Assembly (NCBI GenBank): GCA_001687465.1
Contig: LVLI01000608.1
Coordinates: forward strand, 1 to 47,555
Direction of reading: 5' to 3'
Source: Halocafeteria seosinensis
Lineage: Eukaryota > Sar > Bigyra > Bicosoecida
DNA: 47,555 nucleotides
This document shows positions 1 through 12,106 of the stretch, piece after piece. Each line of letters opens with the position of its first letter. The first letter of the stretch is position 1. Below the pieces are notes generated by a model. It did no database searches. It saw nothing but the letters and a program-made list of their open reading frames with translations, and was not told the origin of the DNA. The position numbers were made by a program, and so were the translations under genes.

Positions 1-70
<70 letters not shown>
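1..70. repeat. (CA)n dinucleotide microsatellite at the window edge
   Basis: The first 70 bases are an uninterrupted CA dinucleotide tract of 35 units. It lies at the very edge of the window. The other edge ends in a short TG tract, so both borders are probably places where an assembly stopped in simple repeats. Confidence 0.97.
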
Positions 71-72
<2 letters not shown>

Positions 73-796
73 GAAGTGCATGAAGCTGTATTGTATAGCC
101 CCCAATTTCAGATGTTCTGGTAGCACTGGCCCCTTCATGGGTATTTGGACGTACGTCAGTCTGCTTGATTTTCCCTCAGCGTACCGTGGCCCATTTGGCG
201 TGTCAGGTACAAAACCGTACCTGGGTACCTTTAAATTACCTTTTGAAAAGGGTACAGCCGGTACGGTACAAGTTCCAGGTATGGCCACACCAGCTCATTT
301 ACATGCTCATTTTTTCTTGGACCCCAATGGTCTCATACATTTCACTGAATCTCAGCAGAACGTGTGATACCATTTTTACTTTCATTTGATAAGTCCGTAT
401 GGTGTGGATGGATGGAAAATATTGAACCCGCGGGTTCTGGAACTTCCAGTGGTTCATCGGGACCACCTCAGCGGCAACCGCGGAGGCACCGTCACTGTAT
501 CCTGTGTGAACGGCTGGTGGACTCTTTTGCACTGGTATCATTATACTATCATATCAGTGGGATGATTCGAGATAGCTTCTGAATTTCAATGAAACAAGGG
601 CAGGGAGTGAGGCCAAGTATTTCGACTACACAACGTTCATGCATTCATCTAGATTCTTATTCAAATAGGAACCTAGAATACTTTCAACGCCGCGCTAGCT
701 CTCCAAAGAAAATAAAAACGAAAATAAAATTTTAAAAAAATACGCTGTTAACGTTCTAAGAAGCAGATGCGTCGCTCTTTCCATGTGTGGGCCTAC
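71..796. other. Non-coding stretch left of the prolyl 4-hydroxylase gene
   Basis: I see no convincing gene here. Short open frames exist on both strands but none has a recognisable domain or splice support. The part from 151 to 269 is unusually rich in the tetramer GTAC (eight copies). The right part, about 690-740, is A-rich and may belong to the 3' end of the prolyl 4-hydroxylase transcript, whose stop codon is at 797. Confidence 0.5.
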
Positions 797-2222
797 CTAA
801 ATAACACCGCAGTCCTTCAAGATACCAATGAATTCATTTTCACCGCGATAATACCGCATCCATCGTTGGGCAATAGTTTTCTGAGGAGTGTATCCATTTT
901 CATCAGTCTTTGGAGGGCAGCCGCCATGGACCGTTTTGGAATCAAGCAGCAACTCGGGGTCATGGTTGAACCACTGCATAAATAAATAAAGGACAGCACA
1001 CACTATCAAAGAACACAAGAAGTCATTTAGAATTAGCGTACCATGATTGCATCCCCTTGGCGAGGCCGGAACTTGAGGACGCGGGGATGATCGCAAAATT
1101 GCTGCATACTAGGTTGGACATCCTGATGGGTTTCTCCCACCTCCGGCAAGTCGGAGTCATCCCATGCAGGATCAGCTTCATCTTCGGGGAGGGTGATCCC
1201 AGTAAGTTTCGACAAATTTTTTGCCTGAGAGGGTTTGACTCGAGCATGCGGAAATACTGTTTCTCCTCCCAAACCCTCGGGAACATCTTGAAGGAAAACA
1301 AGGACAGTAACAAGTCTCCCCAATTCCATACTGCTGTCAAAATGAAACTCATATTTCTGGTATTCCGAATATCTCGTCAATTGCAGTACTTCTCCAAACT
1401 TTGTCGGCATGGCTGCCTCTCGATGCATCTTGTCAACGACTGTCTGAATAATTTCGTCCGAATCCCCGCTTTCCTCAATAAATGCCGATTCCGAATTGCG
1501 TAAGTCCTTGGAAGATTTCCCCATAGTCTGTCAAATATACGGCAACAACAAAGCAAAGGCAAACAGTCGTTTTCTCAATCTTCGTCAGGTTGCTGCATCG
1601 ACAGACAACGTACCTCACTTGGTTTGAAGTAGGGTTCCGCCACATCCAAGAGGCGCTCACATTCTTCGGGTGATAGCATCTCTCTCAGGTAATACAATCT
1701 CTGCGGACCATTCTCCGCGTACGTGTTGTCGATCATGTATCGTTCGCCTACACGATGGCGCTTGTCATGTTCATCTTCCAAGCCACGTCGTCTGCGAGTG
1801 ATATCCTCGGTCGAGAACGATCCTACTTGGGTATTTCCACCGGAATCTGTTTCTACGTTCTCTCGGATCCTCTGTATCTCCTCGGTAGACTGTTGTTGAT
1901 GGCGTAATAGCTCCAATATCTCATTTTGCTGCTTCTCCAGACGCCGCAAAGCCCCTTCTGAGACCCCTGTTTCGGGCGAATTGCTGCTTTCTAAGGCATT
2001 TCCAGAGCACATGGACACGATATACATGGTACTGCACACGGAGACGGCACTGATAATGGATGTGAGACATATAAGCAGAGCAATGAGCCTGCATTTGGAC
2101 CCAGAGGAAGATGTGGTGCCCTCAGTAGCAGCGGAACCAGTTCCTCCTCCCTCCCCCGTCTTGGAGGGCGACGATTTCGAGGAGGGCGCCATAGCTCTCG
2201 TCTTATTACACGGTAAAAACAC
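797..2222 (-). CDS. Prolyl 4-hydroxylase, membrane-anchored, P4H alpha-subunit type
   Basis: Fe(II)/2-oxoglutarate dioxygenase that hydroxylates peptidyl proline, probably in the ER/Golgi lumen. Three exons fit: 2222-1614, 1527-1042 and 973-797 (introns 86 and 68 nt, phase 0), giving about 423 residues. An N-terminal hydrophobic helix (LIALLICLTSIISAVSVCS) follows a short basic cytosolic stretch, as in plant-type P4Hs. The catalytic domain begins near YYLREMLSPEECERLLD. The iron ligands are visible as H-x-D in FHFDS and a distal His in KTVHGGCPP; the Lys expected to bind the 2-oxoglutarate carboxylate is probably that of QKTIAQRW. The stretch between distal His and Lys is about six residues longer than usual. 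An internal ATG at 2192 (MAPSSK) is an alternative start. It is divergent from the MFS gene. Confidence 0.88.
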
Positions 2223-2679
2223 AAGACAAATACTCCAACGGGGAGCTACAGTATCCGAATAATACGCCTGGGGACGCTAGCTTCACAAAGAGTGAGGCAA
2301 GGGCGACTCGCCGACGCGGTCACAGCCGAACGTGGAACTACTGACTGAGTTACCTGTGTGTGTGTGTGTGTGTGTGCGAGTTGTGTGTAGGGAAGTGGCT
2401 CAAGAAACATGATACCGGAAAGTACACAGTCCCGGTGTCATGTGGCGGGAGACGTGGCACACCAAATCAACTCTATGTTGCCCACCACCGACGACTCGGG
2501 GGGAGGAGACCAAGGTGAAGTTGCAACCAACGATTCCGACGAGGGTGACCTTCACAAGCCATGTAGCCTCTTTAGGGGACTCACTCGTTGCACAATAGAA
2601 TGCAATGGTTCGTGACGACAGCAGGGAAGGGTATTCATGCATACTCTGATGCTCCCTATCGCCGTGATTGAGGAGGCCA
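2223..2679. promoter_or_regulatory. Divergent intergenic region with (TG)n tract
   Basis: About 457 bp separate the start codons of the prolyl 4-hydroxylase (minus) and the MFS transporter (plus), so both promoters should lie here. A TG dinucleotide run occupies about 2355-2376. The frame at 2409-2615 is open but has no recognisable content. I see no other motif. Confidence 0.4.
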
Positions 2680-4699
2680 ATGACATCTGTGTACGTCGAA
2701 CCCCACGAGCATCGCAACGATCATGGCATGCAGTCCATGCATGCACACGATACGGAGGCTCTTTCAGCGACACCAAGGGAGGGTGGAATGCTCTCTTCTA
2801 GCCAGGATGGCCAAAACCTGGAGACGGAGGAGGAGACCTCCAGCTTACTAAATCAGGAGCAGCAACATGCCCACGTCAGTGGAGAAGAAGGGCGAGGAAA
2901 TGGCGAGAAAGATAGCGGTCATGCTCATACTGACGGAGGTCTATCGAATGCGCAAATTCAACAGTTTGCTGTTCTTTGTGTGATGAACTTGTCGGAAGCA
3001 TTCCAGTACGTCTCGGCATATACACGCTGTGACTGTTGTGTGGGCTAAGTGCGTAGGTGCTCCTGTTGCTTTACTCGCAGAATTAATGTCATATGGCCAT
3101 TCGTACCGAATCAGGTCGAGTGGTTTGGATTCGAGGTGGAGCAAGTGGGCAAATACGTCGGAATGTTAGCTGCTAGTTTTTTCCTCTGCCAGTTCATCAG
3201 TAGTTTTGCTTGGTATGTGGCAGTGGGTTGCCGTCTTTTTATCTCATCTTACAATAGTTGTGTTCTGGGTTGTTACAGGGGGATTCTCTCGGATCATGTC
3301 GGCAGAAGACCCACTTTGTTAATGGGTCTTTTAGGAACTAGTCTGGCGATGTTAGGGTACGGCTTTAGCCAATCTTACCTTCAAGCAATGTTATTTCGGT
3401 CCTTGGGTGGATTGCTGAACGGGAACATTGGAATCACCAAGACTTACATGGGAGAAATAACAGATAGCAATACGCAGTCCCGTGGTTTTAGCCTTTTGGC
3501 ATTGTATGTAGACACTCTTACCGAGATGGGTAGATGCTTATTTTGAGTGTGACTCATGAATGCTTTGCGCGTACAGCAACTGGGGAATAGGATCAATCAT
3601 TGCGCCCATTGTGGGAGGCTATCTTAGCAGTCCAGTTACTCAAATACCCTCAATATTTAATGGGAGCAAATTCTTCAACACGTTTCCTTACTTTCTACCT
3701 TCCGCAGCATCAGCACTGGTAGCTCTAGTAGGCGTTGTACTAGGATACTTTTATCTACCTGAAACGGAGGCGTTCAAGCGACATATAGCTCATGATTCAG
3801 CGAGAAAGACCAGCTCAAACTTTGTTTTGTGGGTGCAAACACGTTGTGCATGTTGCAAAGCGAAGAGAGGTTATTCAAAATTGGATGAGGTGTCTGCCAA
3901 CGAGACCGAAATCGGCATACTAAACACTGATCGTACGGAGAACAGAGAGCCGACGGAAGGAGTTCGCAATGGGGATACTAACATAGACAAATCTGCTTGC
4001 CAGCAAAACTGCACCACGGAAAGAAGCAACACAGAGTCAGAGTCTATCCGTTCTCGTATATTTCGGGACAGAAATGTCATGTTTGGTATCACGGCGTATG
4101 CATTGCTTGCTTTAGGGACAATTTTATTCGACGAACTGTTCTCTGTCTTTTTGCAAACACCGAGAAAACATCAGGGATTAGGACTTAAGGAACGCGATGC
4201 AGGTACTGCGTTGACCATTTCCGGCGTTGGGCTTGTTGTATACCAATTGTTCTTCTACCCAAAACTAGCCGACAAGCTTGGGAAGAGAAAGATGTTTCTT
4301 CTTGGTTCCGTTCTACTGATTCCTTTCTTTTCATTCTTCCCAGTACTCCATTGGGTTCCCGAAGGGCTTGTCTGGCCCCTGTTGGGTCCGTGGATAGTTA
4401 TTAAGGCTCTTTGTCTAGCAAACGGGTTTACCAGTATCATGATTCTTATCAATAACGCAGCGCAGGGAAACAATTTAGGGATCGTAAATGGTATTGCTCA
4501 AAGTTCCAGTTCTCTTACTAGATGCATTGGTCCATTCTTGGGTGGATCGATCTTTTCGCTAAGTCTAACGTGGGAATCCAATCCCTTGGGTGTATTTGCT
4601 GCGTACGTGCTAATGGGTCTGGTCATGTTCGTATGTTCTTGTTTTGCCTACGCACTACCTAAATGGACCGACTATGCTCCTTCACAACGCGAAAGCTGA
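2680..4699 (+). CDS. Major facilitator superfamily transporter, ZIFL/DHA1-like
   Basis: Multi-pass proton-coupled transporter; substrate unknown. Four exons restore one frame: 2680-3005, 3081-3212, 3279-3503 and 3577-4699 (donors GTACGT, GTATGT, GTATGT; introns 75, 66 and 73 nt), giving 601 residues. An N-terminal hydrophilic tail of about 100 residues is rich in Glu, Gln and His. TM1 starts at FAVLCVMNLSEAF and the loop 2-3 MFS signature is GILSDHVGRRP. Next comes LFRSLGGLLNGNIGITKTYMGE, then NWGIGSIIAPIVGGYLS in TM5. A long cytosolic loop (about residues 285-375) separates the halves, and six more helices follow. This resembles the plant/fungal zinc-induced facilitator-like group, which would suggest a metal-chelate or small-organic substrate, but that is inference. 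ATG 2728 is a possible later start. Its stop lies 48 bp from that of the convergent ArfGAP gene. Confidence 0.85.
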
Positions 4700-4747
4700 A
4701 GGAGTATTACGAAGCTATTCTCAAATCTATCCCGGTAGGATGAGAAG

Positions 4748-6484
4748 CTACATGTTCCTGAAGTTGTCCACGAGATTGGATATTCCAGAGCGAATTGTGT
4801 CAGCGCGGTCTGAAAGACGACCTCTTACATTCTCAAAGTCAGATCCGAGTTGGGCACCAACGGCAGAGACAAAGTCTCCGAGTGCTTCTGAATTTTCTGG
4901 GTCAAGTGAAGAAGAGCCCCCAGAACGGCCAGCGGTAGCGTTATTAAAATACATATCCGACGATATCGCCTGTGCCCCTTGAAATCTATCTGATGCAAAC
5001 GAAGTGGCCTGAGAACTGGAAGCGTCATCACTGTAGAAATCGGAACTGCTGATCGCCTTCTTGTTCTTTAGGCGGTTCAATCGTTCAGCGGTGCTTTCTG
5101 AAGGCTGATTGTTTTTAGCAGAGTGGTTGTTTGCAGTAGATCCCTCTCCGGAACTTGAAACCCCATACTTGCTGACGTCCTGAGCAGCGGAACTTTCGGA
5201 AGAATACTTGCTTGTCGGCGATTGCGGAGCTTTCGTCTCCAACTTAGGTTGTGCCGGCTGATGCCAGCCTTCGAAATCGTCACTTTGTGCCGCACCTGAG
5301 TTGGATTCATTCTTGTTTGCACTTACAGGTTTGGCCCCCAATCCGCCAATGCGTTTTCCACCGAGTCCACCCTTCTTTCCGCCCGTTGAGAAACGGCTCC
5401 GATTTCCCAAGAAAGAACCAGGCTTTTTCTGGGCGTAGTGTACAGTAGATGTGGTAGAATCTTCTGAGGATGCAGCGGTACTTCCGTTCTCAGGCTTGTT
5501 TGCCTTCTCGGTGACGGCAGAAACGTTTAAACGGCCAATAGGAGTCGGCTCCTGCCGGCTCGAGGAGGCGGTCATGTAGTGATGAGAGTGGGGATCATGC
5601 TGCACCTGAGTGTGGGCGGGTTTATGATTAGCATGCGAATTTTGCTCTTCTTTTACCCGTTGCTTTTCTGCTTCCACGTTCGTCCATGCGGACGGAAGTG
5701 GTGCCGGGCTTCCTCCCGAGGAGTTGCTTGCGCTGCCTGGCCGATCCTCGGTAACATGTGAGCCGATTGGTGCTAGACTTTGACCGCTCGGAGCTTGTTC
5801 CACCACTTCTCCTTCTTCGATAGCCACTTGCTTAGCAAGGTGTTGGCGATACAAGCTTGCAGCACGCGAAGCATATTTCTCTTCAATCTGTAGTGGGTAG
5901 CATGTAGTATAGTTGTTTAGAACTTAAAGGTCTATATCACACACATACTTTGACGTCGGCTCCGTCGACCCACCCTTTCGACTTAAAAAACTGCCTAGCG
6001 CGCTCATTTCCACCCACTTTCATCGTAGTCAGTTGCTTTGGTTTCCACTTGTCCAGTTCTGTGGATCTGACAAACGTAACATGGGTGCCCATGCGCCGAT
6101 GCACCGCCGAGCAGTCAATACAGAGGAAGATGCCGTAGGTCACAGACGCCCACGAGGGATTCCGAGCCGCGCAATCAAAACACGTCTGCAGCAAGCATCG
6201 TAATGCTCATTCCTTGTGGGAGAGAAGACAGGGAAGGGGGAACCAGCTCCAAATACATACTCGATTGCCCTGTTGTGTTCGAAGTTTTTTAAAGACTGCA
6301 TCCCTTTCACTATCATCTGCGGCACAATGAAACAACGCAGTAAAAACATCCTATTTCTCTCTGTATAGCACAGAGGAGCTGAAGGAGCACACATACCGAC
6401 ATATATGCTGCTGCCGCTGCCGCTGTTGCTGTTGCCGCCAGTGCTCGGGTGGTGGTGGTGGTGTTGCCGGCTATATGAGGACAT
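4748..6484 (-). CDS. ADP-ribosylation factor GTPase-activating protein, ARFGAP2/3 type
   Basis: Stimulates GTP hydrolysis on Arf1 and controls COPI coat dynamics at the Golgi. Four exons: 6484-6397, 6316-6261, 6185-5949 and 5887-4748 (introns of 80, 75 and 61 nt), giving 506 residues. Exon 2 is only 56 nt but is needed to supply [12 protein letters not shown] before the zinc finger. The finger is C-x2-C-x16-C-x2-C (CFDC...CIDC), followed by the [10 protein letters not shown] segment holding the catalytic arginine. The central [17 protein letters not shown] matches the basic Gly/Lys motif of ARFGAP2/3, and the C-terminus ([20 protein letters not shown]) may form an amphipathic helix for membrane binding. 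Exon 1 encodes a short His run and Ser/Gly-rich tail. The rest is Ser-rich and probably disordered. Confidence 0.93.
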
Positions 6485-9400
6485 ACTACGCACTTGCCAA
6501 AGAAAGAAATGGCTGTCTAGAGCAGTAGCGAATGAAAGAAAGAAAGAATCAAGGTCACTAGCTTTTCTATACGCAAGCCAAGACAAGCCACGCTAGGGGG
6601 GAAAGAAAATCCCACTCTCTGTCTCGCCAGGGAGGGAGGGAACTCGGCGCTTCTTGCTTGCAACGTAGATAGACAGGTGGGTGGGTTGTCTATAGACGGA
6701 AACTAAATACTAGATTGTCTCTTGGTTTGTCTCCCTGACCAATACTAATATGAATACCTATGTATGGTACATCCCACCCTGGGGTATTCGTTTTCACGTC
6801 ACGGGGTAACTGACAATTTGACGAAGACAATTGGTTGGTAACAGAAAAAGCAGTGAACAGTCTAGACGGTAGGATCAGTGGTGAATCAATTAATGTGCTA
6901 TTTTTATTCGGTTTCAAGGGACAATCATATTAATATTGAAGGCAAAGATCAGGTCTTGTTTCAAAGATTCTAACACAGCGTAAACACACACACACACACG
7001 CGGTTTTCGGGACCACTACTAACTTGCAAAAACATGATGCTCACGTTGCTTCAGTCATTAATATATGCCGAATCAGCGCTGGAGTTCAGCTAATACATAC
7101 GCTTGTTATTAGCATCCTCAGCAACGAAGCAGGCTACTCTGTCTACAAGATCAGTTGACATATCAGAGCCAAGCGACACGCATTGCTTACCTTAACGGGT
7201 CAATGGCCGCGACAAAGCAACGCCATTGATATCTACTAATATATGGTAGTAGACTGGCCGAATTGCTTCAGACCTATCATACTGAATCACTGGTTAGACA
7301 TCATTCTGCACTTGACACAACCATCCTCAGCAATTCCTAATTCAGCAAGCAGCGAGAGGTAACGAGACGAGTACAAAACGCATCGAACCGGAGAACCGAA
7401 ATTACTGGTCTCAGAATGTTCTGGGTGCATAAGTTTGTCCGCAGTCCAGCTAAGGCTAGGAACAGGTCTGTAATAGCTTGCTCTTCATAGACCGGCAAAG
7501 TTTCGATGGGGAACCTTCTCACATAGCACTAAATACAAAATTGGTTGAGTGTAGCCACGAACGACGAAGAAAATAAGCCATACATAACAGAAGCGGCCAA
7601 AAATCCATAGACAATGGTGCTCCGTGGAGGGACAAATTAACGAGGGCCTCAGTATTAACGAGATTCCAAATACTGATTTGTCTTCAAATCAAGGAGCTCT
7701 TTATTTGCGCATCCTTGAATCGGTTGTCCCTATCAGATGATCTTCATTGGCCGATGTAAACAGCACAGGCAGAGAGATAGACAGGCAGACACAAAGCAGC
7801 AGGAACGTCGACGACAGTGCAGACCTTGCTGTGTTTCGCGTTTGCTCAGCTGATATCACATCATTAGTTCTCGGCATGGTCCCATTCGCATGGTACCAAT
7901 TTGGAGTAGCTGGTTCAATATCTTTCATCCTTGCAAAGCATAACAGCATCCCGGTCGGGGGACAAAAAGCCCGGTCACTGACACCCTGCGCCTACTACGA
8001 AAACGCACTCACAGACATAAGCGCTATACATCCACAGAAAATGCAACGATACTAGACTATGATTATTATCTTCTTGATTGGGGATTGAGGTTGCGAGGTA
8101 TTGATTTTCATTTCACTAGCTTATAAAGGGGAACGAAAGAAGCGGGAGGTTTGTCTTTCCACGCTCTATTGCACACGAATGAAAAGAGATTCATCCCTCC
8201 ATACTCTACCTACGACTAGAAAGAAAGACACCAACTATGTTTCAACGCAATTTCAAACCTACTGACGACTCTATACTTAATTCATGTTCTTCTGAATTTT
8301 GTCCGAAAAATGGGCCAGCCCGGAAGCCGGGATTTGGGCCCGGTTATTTTTGATCCGTGAGACTCTCTGGGTAGTTTATTGCTAACTTCGCTGCTCGTTG
8401 TACAGATGTCCATTCGCTTGCTTGAGGACGAAGTCGAGATCAAGGCTGATCGACGCAGATGTACAGCCTGTACAGGCCATGCTTCGAATTCTGACTTCGA
8501 GAGACCATCCACGATCGCCAATGTTCCAGTTTTACAGATATGCGGTCCGTTCACCGAATTTCCGGCATGCATCAAAGGTAGTCGACACCATGAAATACTT
8601 GAATATCGACTTGATGTGCCCGGTAGTTCGCTGAAGTTGCAAAGTAAGACGACCACTAAGTGCGAGAAGTGACGTCCTACGTCAATACATTCACATACCT
8701 ACTGTCGACGGCTGAGTTCAACCAAAAGCGGATGTAGCGAATATCGATAGGGGAATATAGAATTTTGCGAGTAGCACCAATGATACCCACAATGCTTACG
8801 CTTACATACATGTAGGTCCCTGGTAAACACTCCTCATTCTCCCAACTTCTACAAGACATGTTGTTTGGCCACGAACCAAACTCTGCAAACTGGTAGCTGG
8901 TTTGTATACAAACGAGTAAAACGGACACATCGAGAACCACCAATTAGTCAAAAGGACACCCCGACTTGGCAGTTCACAGCATGGATGCATTGTAGAATGA
9001 TGGTAAGGCCGCATTAGCTCTGCCGCATACATGTATGTAATGTGCACCGTGTGTGGCGAAGCACGTAAATTGGGCCCGACTGTGAGTAGTTTTTACGGGG
9101 GAGACAAAGGGGAAAGCGACGCAGCTTTGTCTAAAAAGGAAAAAGAAAAAGATGGGAACGAAGCACCAGAGCTCCAACGTGGAGTCTCCGTTCAGGATCG
9201 CATTTGCTCAGCCGAACTGGCAGAGCGAAGAACCGAAGTCGAGGCCGTCAGGCACAGCAAGGTATGCTCATTCTGCAAACTCAGATCGGCGCACAGCAGA
9301 ATAAAGTCGACCGTTTTTTTAAGATGGCGGAGCGATTCGGTGCAAATGATGAAAATCATCGTACATGTAAGGCTGTTTCCGATGCTGAAGAAACCCTGGA

Positions 9401-10267
9401 CTGGCTTCGTCAGGGTTTGACGAAGCTGGACACGCAATCCGTGAACGCCAACAGGGGCGGAGTCCGGCGGACCAGGATACGGCGACTATTTGCCAGTTTC
9501 TTGGATCATTTCGCTCATTAGGCTATCCAGAGATTTTTGAAAAGTTGCTGGAGATGAAATGTGTACAGGAGAGGATCTCCGCATGCAGCGTTTTCGCAAG
9601 CCTCAGGGCCAGGAAGCGTACATCGTTATCCCCTATACGGTGTGTGTCCTGCGAGTAAGTGACGAACAAGTCGAAGTCGGAATGACTGACACTGCTGACA
9701 ATCAGTTTCGTGAAGAGGATCTGCATGAGGCATGATGAGGAGCGTGAAGGCGTCTAAATTGATAGTTGCTTTTAGCTGCTCGTGTATGACACGGTGTATC
9801 ACCCGCGAGAATCGTAAATCGATCGCCGAAATAGGAAGTTCAAAGATTAAAACTTCGCCCACAATTCAGTTGAGTGTAACGCTCCACCACCCGATTCATA
9901 CATATTGTACAACCGTACTGTACACTCGCGGGTGGCCCAGTCAGAGTCTGATCTGCACAGTAGCCGGGAGATGAGCCCGGATTTGAATTGTGGGCAATTC
10001 TTATAGCATGTTATGATAGCAGGCCTAGTTCGTCATCAAGCTCAAGAATTGGTGCCACACAGTTCGTGATCCACTGCACTTGTCTCTGTCACCTTAGTGT
10101 ATGCAGTGATAGTCAATCTTCAGCAAAGGGACGTCCGACAGACTTTTTGGAAGCCACTTCTCAGCTATTTTTGCTGTCTTTTTACCGCCACAAAGGGACG
10201 GATATCAAACTGCCAATTAAAGGGCGGCTCATATACTGCTTTAGTACTGTTTTTTATCGCTGCAACT
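6485..10267. other. 3.8-kb gene-poor interval
   Basis: This is the longest interval in the window without a supported gene. It begins with the ArfGAP 5' region, contains an (AC)n tract at about 6984-6999, and has many short open frames on both strands without domains or consistent splice sites. The only coding-looking segment is at 9031-9660, listed separately. No tRNA, rRNA or transposon terminal repeat was recognised. The last 300 bp should hold the promoter of the gene starting at 10268. Confidence 0.5.
9031..9660 (+). pseudogene. Possible decayed or mis-modelled gene, unrecognised
   Basis: Three successive plus-strand frames look more protein-like than their surroundings. The first (from 9031) carries CTVCGEARKLGPT and a charged stretch up to about 9260. 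A second frame (about 9285-9519) reads charged, helix-prone sequence such as MAERFGANDENHR and ETLDWLRQGLTKLD and ends FASFLDHFAH-stop. A third frame resumes at once with GYPEIFEKLLEMKCVQER until about 9655. Joining the first two needs either a 23-nt intron, far shorter than any other here, or a frameshift; the last needs another shift. I do not recognise the family. Decay, sequencing error or a misjudged intron are all possible. Confidence 0.2.
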
Positions 10268-12106
10268 ATGTCGACGACGACGAAAACGGGGAGCAGCACA
10301 ACCTCCTTCAAGACAGGAGGAGGAACTCGAGGGAAAGGAAGCACCAAACGAGCTGGTTCATCAAAGACAATGACGACGACTAGTCCCAAAGGACGGAAAG
10401 TACTTCCTCAGGATGATGACCCCAGCTGTGTTCATAAGGGGCCTCCCGCTGGGGGGAACGAGAGCTCATATAAACCGGGAACACAAGGTCAAACCAGCGA
10501 GTCTCCGTCGAGAGTGCAAGCGCATCCACAGCAGCAGCAATCACGGCCAGGAAAGACGACATCTCCAGGCCGAGGCAAACTCAAGACCAAGCAACCGAGT
10601 CTGCCGAAACTACACAAGAAACATCCTTCAGGTACCAAAAATGTGGCTGGGATCTTCAACCATTTCCCTCCCAAGCAGAAGTCCAACAGCCAAATGCAGC
10701 AGCAACAGCAGAACGCAGCGTGTAGTTACGCTACATCGATGGCCCTTGCTTCGGCTTCGGCAGCGAATGCGGCACTCAATACTGATCTTCCGGGTGATAC
10801 TAGCCAAGGTCAGCCCCAGCAAGAAGGGTTTTCATCTTACTTTGAAGCCCTAAATGAGTGTGTAAGTGTGTCACCGCTAGTCTTTCTTACATACATAAAT
10901 GACCATTTCATGGCTTCCCGTGGATGAGAAGATGCAGTACGCTAATTGCCACCAGAAACCTGTGCACCCTGGAATCAATGCCACACCTGAGCAGAAGGAG
11001 CAATATGTTTGTGTTTGAATCGTTTTGCGGGAGCTTATATGTATGTATTGATAGAACTTTGGCACCTACAGGAACGGGAACTAAAAATTTACGAGGATAC
11101 CCAACTACGGTTGCAAACAAACCAAGCAATCGTGTTAAGTCAGCAAGAACAAGAGCGGAAACGTAAGCGAGACCGAGAATACGAGGAAGGGTTGAAACTT
11201 GCTGGTAAAATCAAACCGTATTTTGAGGAAAAAGATGTATGTGTTCAATTCGCAAGCTTCTGCCGATATTGGTATTGCTGGACACTGTAATTTGTCTTTC
11301 TAATAATGCAGAGCGTCCTTCTTTCTGAATGTGAGACAATGACCTCTTTTGTTTCTTTCTTGGACTCGTCTACGGAGGCACTTGAGCTGTTCCAGCAATT
11401 TCCCAGTTACCGCCCAACCGCTGGCACTGTTACTGATCACAGTGATTGTAGTAACTCTGCAAACAACAACTTCCATGAACAGCCCAGCGACGAAGACATG
11501 CGAACACGAGTTGAGTCTGTTAAGAAGTCGTGCACGGAGGCATTCCAGACGTCTGGCGCAGCACAGCAGTGTTTGCCTAGAGCTGGTGCCTCAGCAGAGA
11601 AAAGCGGAGACGCAACTGACACAATTCATGACCCCGGAGCTTGGTCCAATGATTTTGCAGAGCAGGTAGCACAGCTCCGTCGTGTGATGGTGGATCTTTT
11701 ACTGATGGGGCAGCGCGTTATCCATTGGTATCCACATTGGGGAACTGCTTTCGTAACATATCTATCCAAGCAAATCGACGACCAAATGAGCAGCATCATC
11801 AAACAAAATGAAGCCATTGGAGCTTTCATTGACTTCCTCCAAGAAAGAAATGATCAAGTCATCCATGAAGTATTCATCCAGCCGCCCCGTAAACCGGGCG
11901 AAATTCCAAGTAAGCAACTACTTGCTACTTTGAGTAGTCTTATCTTGGGGCGTTCATGGCTGTATTTTCTTGCAGACGTACTCATGAAAATTCCCGAAGA
12001 GTACAAGCCAAAGTTTGAGAGCGATGATTCAGACATTCTCGAAATCTTTGACGAAACGAAGACTGGGAATCACGAAAAGGACGCTCCAGTAGAGGTGGAC
12101 GAATGA
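10268..12106 (+). CDS. Unrecognised protein with basic low-complexity N-terminus and coiled coil
   Basis: Five exons join in frame: 10268-10861, 10938-11006, 11072-11236, 11312-11909 and 11976-12106, giving 518 residues. Residues 1-195 are Ser/Thr/Lys/Gly/Gln-rich and probably disordered, with many basic patches. Exons 2-3 encode YANCHQKPVHPG and then a highly charged helix (YERELKIYEDTQLRLQ...EQERKRKRDREYEEG) typical of a coiled coil. The C-terminal part, with LLLMGQRVIHWYPHWG and AIGAFIDFLQERNDQVIHEVF, looks like a helical folded domain, and the tail is acidic (FESDDSDILEIFDE). I do not know a family with this order. The last intron (66 nt) is frame-neutral and stop-free, so an unspliced form would gain 22 residues. 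The final 37 nt overlap the convergent KATNIP coding end. Confidence 0.7.

Noticed and set aside
1057-1503. 148-residue plus-strand frame
   Set aside because: Antisense to exon 2 of the prolyl 4-hydroxylase, which has clear catalytic motifs.
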